The notes under the pieces: model-generated
The model's input: only the letters and a program-made list of their open reading frames with translations
The model's database searches: none
What the model was told of the DNA's origin: nothing
Translations under genes and position numbers: made by a program
In this document: positions 36,400 through 47,056 of the stretch, piece after piece
Layout: every line of letters starts with the position of its first letter
Position numbering within the stretch: the first letter of the stretch is position 1
NCBI GenBank assembly: GCA_001584585.1
Contig: LSYV01000004.1
Location: forward strand, 2,841,242-2,905,241
Direction of reading: 5' to 3'
Length of the DNA: 64,000 nt
Source: Gonium pectorale
Taxonomy: Eukaryota > Chlorophyta > Chlorophyceae > Chlamydomonadales > Volvocaceae

Positions 36400-37558
36400 G
36401 GCGCCACCGCTATCGCACAGTCGGCCCTAGTTTGCAGCATGAGTGCATGCGCCTCAACGCCTCTGCCGGAGACGACGGCCTTATTTGACATGATGGCTGC
36501 GCACCGCATGTCGTACATGCACACAAAGTACGGCATCTCCGCGCGCCCGAGCCCGCCCGGGCCTGCCTTGCGCCCGGGCGCGTCGTGGCGCAGCTCGGGG
36601 CCGGCACGCAAAAAGGAAACACTGCAATTGGGGAGCTACACCTCTACAGCACGCCCTCTCACACGGGTCGTTGTGCCGCTCCGTCGCCCCCGCCCACAGC
36701 CCAGGCATCCCGCAACCTGTCAAACCACCGCCATCCCCTCTGGTATCCTCAGCCGCCTCCCAAACTGCCGCCCATATGCGCCGTACGTTCCGGTGCTGTG
36801 CAGGATGCGCGCGTTCCGCCCTTGCCCGGCCGTGCGTAGGCAACGCCGCCGCCCAACACACCCTCCGGGCCGCGCCGCCCACACAGCCTGACGGGCCAAA
36901 GGACCCCGCTAATGGCTCGTGCTTGGTGTGGGGTGTGGGGCGCGGCTTAGTAGTCCCTTCAAATAATCTCTCACTGGTTGCCGCTTCAGGTTTATGGCCC
37001 CCGATGTATGTCTTCTGGGAGCGTCTCCTCCTCGCCTCCTCCGCCCTCGCATCATCGCCCATCAGTCGCCCATCAGTCGCCCACGCCAAGGTTCCCCTCA
37101 TCATGCAAGACAGCCTTTAGCGGACTGTGTGTTGTCCGTACTGTCCGTCCGTTCGCATTCGTTAAGACCGTCTCACACAAACTCACGAACCCAGCGCCAT
37201 TGCTGTCGTGTAGTTGGCCCTCGTCCGCAACGTACGTTTGCAAGCATGGGCCTCACATCCTCTGCAGGAGGACCGCACATTCGACGCGAACGCACTTCCC
37301 TCGCCCAGCTCTACCGTACCTCCGGCCTGCTGCCAAGAGCGCACGCAGCCCGGTATCCGTCCAAGCCAACCAACCCCAACCGCCGTGGAGCCCACAAATA
37401 AACCGCAAAAGCCCTCGCTCACCTCTCACTGCGCACCGGCCCCCTTCGCTCGCGGAAGCGCCGGGAGCTAGCTCATCACCGCCACAAACGGCCCTTCAGT
37501 CCTCCCTTGGTGAAGCGCCTCCGCAACCGGAGCTGCGGAACGTGCATGCAACCAGCAC

Positions 37559-40500
37559 TCAACCGCCCTGGCGGCAGCCCGCCCCGGCCTCCGTCGCGGC
37601 CCGCCTTCCGCCCCCGTCACGGCCGCCCACCGCCCCCGCTTCCGCCGCCGCCCCGCCACCGCCGCCCTCGCCCCCGCGTCCCTCACCCGCCCGCTGGCAC
37701 TCGGCACAGCACCTCAGCGACACCCGGCGGCAGTCGCTGCCGCTACCGCCGCCGCCGCCGTCGGCACAGTCGCTGCCATCACCGCCTCCGTCGCGGCCGC
37801 CTCCGCCAGCCGCCTCCGCCTCCACAGCCGCCATCAGTCCGGCGTCGCTCTCCCCCGCCAGGTTGGTGCAGCGCGGGTTGGCGCAGGCCGGCGGCTCGGG
37901 CCCCTCCCCGGCGGGGGGCTCTAATGACACCGCCAGGCGGAGCAGCGCCAGGGCCCGGCGGTTGCACAGCGCGAATGAGGCCCCGTTACAAAAGCCGTGG
38001 AATTCACGCTGGCAGGCGCCTTTGACTGCCACGAAGACGTATCTCATGTGGTCCGAAAGTGCACGGTCGGCCCGGACGCAGCTGAGGCTTCGCATATCCC
38101 GGAAGCACCGCACGAGGAAATGCAGCTCTGGGGGCTGCTGCCCGCCGGGCGGAGAGTTGGAGGCGGCGGCGCCAGACGCACTCGCGGTGGGCCGGGAGTT
38201 AAGTGCTGCGCCCCCGCCGCCGTGACCTCCCCCGCCGCCGTGACCGCCGCCGCCGCCGCCGTGACCTCCCCCGCCGCCGTAGCCACCACCACCGTATGAG
38301 ACACCACCGCCGATGGGGGCGGTTGCCGCCGTTGCAGCAGCTGCCGCTCCTGCGGCCCGCGTCTCCAGCCCTGGCCCCTCCAGCCCGATCGCCTCGGCTG
38401 CCGCCGCTCTCACCATGTCATGCAGGTGCCCTGGCTGCGCAATGGCGGCGGCGAGGAGGCATTCCAGCAGCACCCGCACACGACCCGCGTTCCAGGTCAG
38501 GTGCGGCAACTTCACCAGGAAGTCGCAGAGCATCTGCGCCGGTGAGACCTTGATGTTGGCGTCCAGCCACCGCCGCCAGCGGTCGGCCCGGGGTCCTGCC
38601 TCTGGGGACCTTAGGGCAGCAGTCGCAGCAGCGGTCTCGTCCGCGACCCGATTGCTGCCGTTTCCAGTCTGATGGCCGAAGGCGCCGCGTCCACCGCCGC
38701 CGTCGTCATCGTCGTCGTCGCTCTCGCCAAAGATGCCACCCACAATGCCTACTGCTCCCATGGTAGTCATAAGCATGGCCCGTTGCGTGAGCAGGCTTAG
38801 CTCAGGTGGATCGGCGGAGGCTAAGAGTGCGACGGTCAGGCCGCTGAGGCTGTCCTGCGCCGCGCCGTACAGGACCAGCCCCGGATGGCGCGAAAGGCAG
38901 GGCGCCACCGCCACCGCCCTCGCCAGCGCCGGCAGCCAGCGCTGCAGCAGTAGGGGCAGCAGGCGCCGCAGCTGCAGCAGTGGAGGCGGATCCGCAGGTC
39001 CAGGGGCGGCGGGGGCGGCAGAGGCGGCGGCGCCCGTGGCGGCGTCCAGAGCCTCGTAAACGTTTCCAATACTGGGAGCGCCGCCGGCGACTTCAGCGAC
39101 CCATGGGTCGGTCCACACCGCCGACAGCGCCCTGCCCATCAGCGCCGCCAGGTCCACGACGTTCGCGCACGCCCGCTCGCGGGCGTCCTCTTGCGGCCTG
39201 GACTGAGGCAAGCCTGGGCCGGCCTCCACCGCCGCAGCAGCGTCTGCCGCCTCCGCCTCCGCGGCGTCCACGCAGCGGTGCAGCACCTTGGCCAGGGAGG
39301 CCAGCAGCGGCACCGCCTGCCCCGGCGGCCCGAACGTCAGCACGGCCACCAGGCCTCCGGGCTGCTCCAGCAGCGAGCCCCTCAGCAGCTCGCACAGCGA
39401 CCCAACGTCCCGCGGGTCGGCGGAGCGACCCACGGCGCGGACGCAGCACTCCAGGGCGGGCAGCAGGCCGCAGGAGAAGGCGGGGGCGAGGGCGGCGGGG
39501 GTCTCGGCGGGCAGGGGGCCTGCGGACGGGTGGGAGGGATTGACGGCGAGAGGTTGCAATGAAAAAATGAACACGTGCCTGCGTTCGCAGTGAGGTTGGG
39601 GGGTTGGAATGCAATGAGCATGAGGCAAGATGTAGCGAAAAAAGAGAAACCTGCACAGGAAGAGTAGCCCGAGTCACGTAGCCCGACCTAGCAGTGGTAT
39701 CACCGGATCTGTACCCATAACGCCATCGGAACGAAGGCACCAGCCACGGCAACGATGAAGCCGTTTCATGGCGGCGCCTCGCAGCCAAGAGAGGTGGCTG
39801 AAGCGGGATAGAGACGAGGACCATAACCCGCTCTCCCACCCCAATATTCGCAATTCGTCCATGGCCCCCCCAGCTTTGACGGACGTGTAACCTGTAACCT
39901 GTAACCTGCTGCGTGACGGTACTGGATAGCGCCCCAAATCCCGCCATGTTCCACCGACTGGCTGTATGTAACACCACTCTCCTCGATCGCGCCCCGCCCT
40001 GTGGGGCATGCAGCCGGAATACTTCAACCAACAGCGCCCTTCCCTGACGCCCGCCCCCCGCTCACCCCACCGAATGCCGCTGTGCCTGCCCGCCGCCCAC
40101 CCCCCTCCTCACCTCCCGCCCCCAGCCCCGGCACCGCCATCATGCCGCCCAACCCCGCCCCGGGCAGGCGGCCGATGGAGGCCAGGTCGCAGCCGTCGGA
40201 TGCCCCCGCGGCCGACGACGACGCCGGGGCAGCGGAGGCGACAACGGGCACGCGCAGCGCCCGAACGACCGCCTCCCAGTACCCCGCCGGCAGCGGCCCG
40301 CCAGCCGCCGCCGCCGCCGCTGTGGCTTCTACGGCTGCCGCTGCTGCGTCGCCGCCGCCGCTTGTCCTCCGCCGTCGCCGCGCCGCCAGCGGCCCCAGCA
40401 GCAGGCACCGGGCAGCGGCCAGGGCCCGCGCCGCCACGTGCCGTGCACCACGGGGGTGGCGGAGCGGCTGAGGCTGCGGGTGGAGCTCTTAGCAGCCACC

Positions 40501-42208
40501 GCCGGCGGAGGTGCTGGCGGCGGCGGCTGTGGCTGCGGCTGCCTCCCCGGTGTCCACGGCCAGGTGGGCGATGCGCATGCACAGCACGTGAGCCGCGCGG
40601 GGACCCACCAGGAAAGACCAGCCGTCGGAGGCAGCACCGCCGCTGCTGCCGGCGCCACCGTCAATAGCACCATCCGCGCCCCCGCCGCCGCCAGTGCCGC
40701 TGCCGCCACCAGCATCCTCCACGCTGCCACAGCCACCGGGGCGGTCCCCCGGCGGCTGTGCGTCGGCGGCGGCGTTGTCCTCCTCGGCCTCCACCATTGA
40801 GCGCATGACGGCGACCAGGCGTTCCATCTCCAGGAGGGCCGATCGTTTCGGCCACGTTGCCATGTCTCTGAGGGCCCTTGCCAGCGCCCGGGGCAGGCCG
40901 TAGGTGCCCCGGCAGCGGGATGCATCCCCGCCGGCGCTGCCGCTCCCGCCGCCGCCGCTTGGCCCACCTCCGCCTCCATCGCCCGCACCCTCGCCGCCGC
41001 CGCCATCGCAGCCACCGCCGTAGCCCGCCGCCGCCAGGGTTGTGACCGCCGCCGCCAGCGTCAGGTACTGGGCGCAGGGGCCCCACGGCGGCGTCAATGG
41101 CTGCGTTGGCGGCAGTACGGTGGGGATCGCGCCCCCGCGGCCAGCGTTGGCACGGGCACCGGCTTTGGCGGCGGTCGTCAGCATCCCAAAGGCTCCAGCC
41201 GTGATGGTTTGCCTCCTGAAAGCATCAGCCGTGGCGGTCTGCACTGCGGCTGCCCCTCCGCTGCCGGCGCTGGGTGCCGCCGTGCTCGTTGCGGCACCCG
41301 CGCCACCGCCGCCACCACCTTCCGCCGCGTCGCCGCCGACGCTGATGAGGCCCAGGACCACCCGCCGTGCAACGTGGTCCAGGAGCCCGCTGGCCGACAG
41401 CTCCGTCACCAGCGCCCGGCACAGTGCGCCGCCGCCGCCGCCAGGCCCCTCCGAGGTAGTACCTGAGGTGTGGTCGGCGGCCGGTTCGTGTTGCCCAATC
41501 AGGGATTCGAGGCTGGTGACGGCGAGCACTGCGGCCTGCATAATGATCGAGTGAACCTGCTCCTGGCCGAGCCCCTCCGCCACGGTCAGGCTGCCCCGAT
41601 CCCCCTGGTGTGCCGCCTCCGCCAGCGCCCGGCTATAGCAGCGGAGGGTGCCGGTCCGGAGGAGCTTCTGGACGAAGGCCTCGGCGGTGCGGCGCGTGGG
41701 GGCGTCGAGAGGACTGGTGCCCAGATCCGCCACGCTGTCGAACACGAGATCGTGCGTCGACATCCATAGCAGCCGGCTGGCATCCACGTATGCGCGTTGC
41801 AGCGGCGGCGCATCGCTTCCCGGCCCGAAGCCCTCTCTGCTGATGTGCTCGAGGAGCTGCAGCAGCGGGTCCGCCAGCTTGCTGCGAAGCAGAGCCGACG
41901 AGGCCTGCGCGCCGGCGGCCGATGTGGATGCCACCGCGTCTGTGCCTTCCACTGCCGAGGTGGCTGTCACCATGTCATCATAGCCCCTTACAGCTACGAG
42001 ACACTTCGCCAGCTGCTCGGTGTCCGGGGGCCTGCCAGCCGCGTAGCTCGACACCACCCGCGGAACCGCAGCCGCGAGGGCTGCCAAGGCAGCCTGGAGG
42101 CAGATGATGTGAAGTCAGATGTCATACTGGTGCGCGCCCCAGTATTGTATGCTGGCTACCGAAGTCAGAGGCAACGCTTACCCGGTGCGCCTGATCTCGT
42201 GACGCCAT
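37559..42208 (-). pseudogene. MYND-related array copy 3, open except for one TAA
   Basis: Exons 42182-42208 (MASRDQAHR), 40113-42093 and 37559-39519 join in phase to 1,322 codons, interrupted only by TAA at 40489-40491 (codon 544, after SAGGGC). Homology resumes at once in the same frame (ELHPQPQPLRHPRGARHV, as in copy 6). The third exon is fully open and keeps every conserved block, a longer Gly/His-rich linker (GGGGHGG type, 38205-38295) and the C-terminal CANPRC ... CCAEC pattern. One stop in otherwise clean sequence means a young pseudogene, a polymorphism or a base error; a truncated 543-aa product is also possible. Intron 2 (39520-40112) differs from that of copies 1 and 6 and holds the right arm of the inverted repeat. 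Confidence 0.7.
39855..39909 (-). repeat. right arm of the 55-bp inverted repeat
   Basis: Reverse complement of 36345-36399 with one difference (t for c in aaagc[c/t]ggg). It lies within intron 2 of copy 3; the outer ends of the two arms are 3.56 kb apart. Flanks outside the arms do not match. Confidence 0.9.
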
Positions 42209-42859
42209 TCTCAGCCGTCAGGGACCGGTGCTCTAGCCAAAGGGCTAGACCATGATGCACTGAGTTGGAAACGCCTGGAGAGGGACCTCAGGCTGTCGTG
42301 GAAGGCGGCCGATACTTAGCTCTCTATCGAGCGAAACGGGTGACCCGCGGGTCGCCAGAGCGGAAATAGGCAAGCCAAATCCTAACTTCTCATAACGGAG
42401 TATTACCAATATGGATTGATTGCTTAGCCCTCAAAATTTTCAGTCGTACAAAGTACGGCTGGTGGAGCACTCGGCTTGGAGCGGCTTCTGGGCGCCTCCT
42501 ACCCGTGTCTTATTACTCTTGCGAAGGGGGCGACTCTGATCGGGGTGCGCTGCTCGTGTCGAGGGTAGGCTTCAGTAAAGGGCGTAGCCGCCGCCTTGCG
42601 CTTGCATAACACACGTGTACCCGGAGAACGTTAGACAATAAGTTCAACATGGTGTTGTGCCGGAGTCCAAACACCCCCAAATAGCACATCTGGCCATTCC
42701 GCAGCTCGCTGCGAAGCCTTCCTCGAGCTGCGTGCTCCCTAACTATCCGCTCCGCACGTCGCCACCCGTTAGAACGCCAATGCAACATCGATCCGCTGCT
42801 ATGATTTGGTTGGTACTGGATGTTTGATGCCCCAGGCATTTGGTCAGCAAAGCTTGGTA
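42209..42859. other. spacer upstream of copy 3
   Basis: No gene seen. The part from about 42740 resembles 62130-62240, the flank of relic copy 7, in scattered identical words (ctatccgct, gccacccg, gccaacgt/gccaatgc, ccccaggca). Confidence 0.4.
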
Positions 42860-44230
42860 GTACTAACGCACTCCGCGGAGCGGCACCCGGAGCCCGCCGC
42901 CGCCGCCGCCGCAACGGTCTAAGTACACGTGACGGACGACGTGTACCGCTGACGCCGCCACGGTCATGTTCATATCCCCGCCGTCAGCTGCAGCTTGCAA
43001 CAAGAGCCAGTGCACGCGGAGCGGTCCCGTGCCTGCAACCCTACATGTTGTCAATCGTCCCCCGAACGCATTGCATCGAAGGCCGCATTGCATCGAGTGC
43101 CGCCTCGAGCAACTCCTGCAGGTTACCTCCCGCCCCGTAGTTACATCCCTGTGGAACCCGACTGACGAGAACCCAATCGGTGCCCATTGTTTGACTGGCA
43201 TGGCCGCGCGGAGGACTCCTTGACTCCTGGACAGGAGCATCCGTGGAACGCCCCAGCCTCGGCACCGCCATCATGCCGCCCAACCTCGCCCCGGGCAGGC
43301 GGCCGATGGAGGCCAGGTCGCAGCCATCGGACGCCACCGCAGCCGGCGATGACGCCCAGGCAGCAGCGAAGGCGACGGGCACACGCAGCGCCCGAACGAC
43401 CGCCTCCCAGTGTTCCGCCGGCAGCGGCCCACCAGCCGCCGCCGCCGCCGCTGTGACTTCTGCGGCTGCCGCTGGACTGCCGCCGCTTGTCCGCCGCCGC
43501 CGCCGCGCCGCCAGTGGCCGCAGCAGGTGCCGTGCACCTCCGGGGTGATGGAGCGGCTGCGGCGGAGGGCAGAGCTGTGGGATGCCCCCGCCGGGACGAC
43601 GGAGCGGAGGGCTGGTCCGGATGCGCTCCTGGCGGCGGCAGTTCCGGCCGAAACAGGAGTGGCGGCTGCGGCTGCCTCCCCGGTGTCCACGGCCAGGTGG
43701 GCGATGCGCATGCACAGCACGTGAGCCGCGAGGGGACCCACCAGGAACGACCAGCCTCCGGGGGCGGCACCGCCGCTGCCGCCGGCATCTTCCTTGCCGC
43801 CGCCACCAATGGCGCCGCCGTCACCGGCGCCGCTACCAGGGCGACCCGCCAATTGTACGGGCCCGGCTCCAGAGCGACCCAAGGTGCCCTTGCCAGCGCC
43901 CGGGGCATGCCGTACGTGCCCCGGCAGTGGGAGTTGCTGCCGGCGCTGTCCCTCGGCACAACCAGGCCTCTGTTGTGCTTGCCCATGATGACGCCGCCGT
44001 ACACAGGACTGATGCCCAAGGTTGTCAGACTGCTGGACGGGAGCCTGTGTGTTGATTCCCACAGCAGCCCGTGGATCCACGCAGGAGTCCCTCGCTGCGG
44101 CATCTGCGTTTCGTCTCCCTCCCGAAGGCCTCCCTGCCGCTGTGCTCGAGGAGCTGCAGCAGCGAGTCCGCCAGCTTGCTGAGAAGCAGAGCCGACGCCG
44201 CCTGTGCGCTGGCGGCCGAACCGTTTGTAA
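42860..44230 (-). pseudogene. MYND-related array copy 4, relic
   Basis: Only pieces remain. The N-terminal exon is represented by QAASALLLSKLADSLLQLL and SGREAFG (about 44115-44205), GTYGMPRALARAPW (about 43880-43925), SFLVGPLAAHVLCMRIAHLAVD (about 43690-43755) and LGGMMAVPRLG (about 43245-43275), in more than one frame. The splice donor of that exon is gone, and nearly all of the third exon is missing. A short C-terminal remnant resembling the tail region of copies 6 and 7 lies near 42870-42930. No intact frame spans it. Confidence 0.7.
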
Positions 44231-44725
44231 CTTTCATTTGATGCCGATCGTGCAGCCGCCCCCCCCGCTCGTCGGCCCTGCACACAGGACCCACCACGCC
44301 ATCGACCCACCGGCCGCCGCTTCGATGAGCGGGCAGGGGGGCAGCACCCCAGCGGCAGCGTGCGCGTGTGCATGCTCGGTGGGCAGGTGGTCCACAAGTT
44401 GGTACTACGTGCATGGGTGTTCTGGTGTACCTTGGCGGATTCGGTGGGCCTGGGCTGGGGCCATGATACGGTACGGTGGTGCCGTGCCTACACACTGGAT
44501 GTCTGGGCCGCGCATTGGGGGGCCGGATGGAAATGGACAGTGAGGCGGCCTGGCTGCGGCAGCGCGGCAGTCATGGCGTGGCAGGTCTGAGTAGTGGCGC
44601 GCAGCCTCGGGTCATTGGGCGGCCGGGCCGCTTCGGGTGAGCATGCGGGCGCTCCGCCAGCGCAACGAACCCGGCCTCTTGGTGCATTGTCCCAGTGCTA
44701 TGCTTCTCCCCCGTCACATTTTTTT
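44231..44725. other. unassigned sequence before the second gap
   Basis: No gene recognised; ends in a T run directly at the N stretch. Confidence 0.4.
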
Positions 44726-45265
44726 NNNNNNNNNNNNNNNNNNNNNNNNNNNNNNNNNNNNNNNNNNNNNNNNNNNNNNNNNNNNNNNNNNNNNNNNNNN
44801 NNNNNNNNNNNNNNNNNNNNNNNNNNNNNNNNNNNNNNNNNNNNNNNNNNNNNNNNNNNNNNNNNNNNNNNNNNNNNNNNNNNNNNNNNNNNNNNNNNNN
44901 NNNNNNNNNNNNNNNNNNNNNNNNNNNNNNNNNNNNNNNNNNNNNNNNNNNNNNNNNNNNNNNNNNNNNNNNNNNNNNNNNNNNNNNNNNNNNNNNNNNN
45001 NNNNNNNNNNNNNNNNNNNNNNNNNNNNNNNNNNNNNNNNNNNNNNNNNNNNNNNNNNNNNNNNNNNNNNNNNNNNNNNNNNNNNNNNNNNNNNNNNNNN
45101 NNNNNNNNNNNNNNNNNNNNNNNNNNNNNNNNNNNNNNNNNNNNNNNNNNNNNNNNNNNNNNNNNNNNNNNNNNNNNNNNNNNNNNNNNNNNNNNNNNNN
45201 NNNNNNNNNNNNNNNNNNNNNNNNNNNNNNNNNNNNNNNNNNNNNNNNNNNNNNNNNNNNNNNNN
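44726..45265. other. assembly gap (540 N)
   Basis: Run of N between copy 4 and a truncated minus-strand ORF. Unlike the first gap, it may hide coding or transposon sequence. Confidence 0.99.
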
Positions 45266-46071
45266 ACCACCATGTCGCTGGGCGACGGTCGGGGCGACGG
45301 TGGTGCTCGTTGGCGCCCGGAGCCCCCCAATAGGAACCCTGACCGCAACCCTGCAGTACTGTCACGGCCTGCTGTTGAGCGTTTGGGTGCCGGGGCTGCT
45401 GTGGGTGCCTCCGCCTGCCGGCGCCCCCGCAGCGGGTCAACGTCCATGCGAGAAGGCCCTCCTGCCACGTGCCCCGGGCCACCTGCCGCCGCGACGGACG
45501 ACCGCACAACCAAACCGGGCGGTGGGAGGGCGGTGGGTCCGGACGGTGACGGCGAGGATGGCGGCGGGAGCTGCTTCCCTTGCTTTGGCCGCTGCGACGC
45601 GGGGGGCTGGCGCTGCTGTTGCTGACGGGTCTGTGGCGGAGGTACCGCCTGCTGGGGGGCTGAACTCGCGGGGAGGGCTGCTGGCGCCTCCCGGGAGGCG
45701 GATCGCGCGGCTACCTTGCCTGCTGGCACAATGGCGGGCGGGGCCTGAGCTGACGGTGCGGAGCACGGGGATGCCGATTGCACAGGAGCCTCAGGCGGAG
45801 ACGGCGACGTCTGCCAGACGCCGGTACCAATACCGACCCGTGGGGTGGGCGACCGAGCCACAGCCAGCGCCCGTGCCGCCCCTGCGACGGGGGATGACCC
45901 GCCGGCCTCCTCAACCACGCCAGCAGCTGCAGGGGTAGGACCGGGCCCTTCACTGGCCTGCGGCTGGGGGATGTCCGCAGCCCCAACCGCCGCCACATGT
46001 GCTCCCCTACCCCGAGTTGGTTGCCATCGGGCCGCAATTACTTGCCACCAACCAGCCACAAACTGTTGCAC
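45266..46071 (-). CDS. partial Pro/Ala-rich ORF, possibly transposon-derived
   Basis: The frame is open from an apparent start at 46071 (MQQFVAGWWQVIAARW) to the gap at 45265, so at least 268 codons, with the C-terminus unseen. Composition is Pro/Ala/Ser/Gln-rich with a Gln run (TRQQQQRQPP) and basic clusters (RGRRQAEAP, PKRST). No zinc knuckle, reverse transcriptase or other domain is visible. A gag-like or ORF1-like product is a guess based on composition, on the gap, and on the unusual G-rich hairpin sequence just upstream. It could also be a chance frame in GC-rich DNA. Confidence 0.3.
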
Positions 46072-47056
46072 CCACAGCAGGGCACAGAAGAAAGAGAAAT
46101 CTGCAGAGAAAGAGGGAGCCTGCCTCTGCGGTCATACACATCAGAAGGCGCTACGTTTCCAGTAGGGCGGGCGGCAGTGCTTTTGATTTCGCCCGGCCAC
46201 CGCCCGCAAATTGTTACACACAGGAATAAAACCTCCCGTCCCCGCCCCCAAAATATTCCTGGGGGGTCTGGGGGGCTTGCCCCCCAGCCGGGGGTCCGGG
46301 GGCGGGAGCCCCTGGAAAAAATGCTAAATATGGGGTTCAGAAAACGCAGTTTTTCATGCAGTATTTCGCTGTGTACGCCTAAACGGATCATAAGAGCGCA
46401 TTCTGACCTGGAGGGTGGCGTGGCACCCACCTGCCCAATGCCCACGCTTCCTAAGCAATGCAGTGCCCCGCTGAAACCCGCCCTCTTACTCTCGTCCGCT
46501 GTGTTCGTGCGTAGCAGTGCCGTAACAACCATATGATACGTGTGTACATGGAGTGCCGCAAGCCGCAGGGCCTCAAGCGGTAGTAAAAGTTTTAGGAGCC
46601 TCCAGACTGGAACTTTTCCTTTTTCCACGAGCCCTAGAGCCAGAAATATTCCGAAAAGGAATGTTTTACTCAAATCAAAAGCACTGGCGGGCGGGTACTC
46701 CCCGCGGCATGTCACGCCCCAGCTGACGCGCCCTCCCTTCACCCCCGACCGCAACGTAGTCCCCTTACCCAGCCAGTTCACGTCTGAACGCAGTCCTCGG
46801 CACGCCAGCGGGGCCGTGGGCTTGGTGGGTGTGGACGGCGTCTCGCGGTACGTACGGCACGGCCAACCCCGCCGATCCCCAACGATTCAGCCAAGAGCAA
46901 AGTTTACACCGCCGGAGCCATAAACGCTCCATCCTCACATATATTCGCCGTTTGCTGTAGCCTCGAGCCTCACGAGCTTCAACGAACATATCATTGTGCG
47001 GCTTTCCTCTCGCAAGGCAGCCTCTCAGCTCAACAGCTGAAAGTTAGTAACCGAGG
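46072..47056. other. upstream region of the F-box/ankyrin gene; contains a G/C hairpin
   Basis: No gene supported. It has a G/C-rich stretch with a perfect hairpin (ggggggcttgcccccc, 46270-46285) inside a longer inverted-repeat-like block (46255-46315). The part next to 47057 should hold the promoter and 5' UTR of the plus-strand gene. Confidence 0.4.

Larger units (their letters stand above)
34720..37558. other. duplicated spacer, no gene
   Basis: No coding region supported. Parts recur in 49006-52212. The block 36680-36900 matches 50980-51180 closely (catcccgcnacctgtcaaac ... gtgcgtaggcaacgccg), and weaker matches occur at about 55930-56150. It contains the 34-bp repeat, a ggtt/ggtc tract and one arm of the inverted repeat described separately. 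Confidence 0.6.

Noticed and set aside
43487..44182. Plus-strand ORF over copy 4
   Set aside because: It is the antisense of MYND-family N-terminal blocks, which are recognisable on the minus strand.
46038..46781. 247-aa minus-strand ORF
   Set aside because: Crosses the G/C hairpin block, shows no domain and overlaps the probable promoter of the plus-strand gene; treated as a chance frame.
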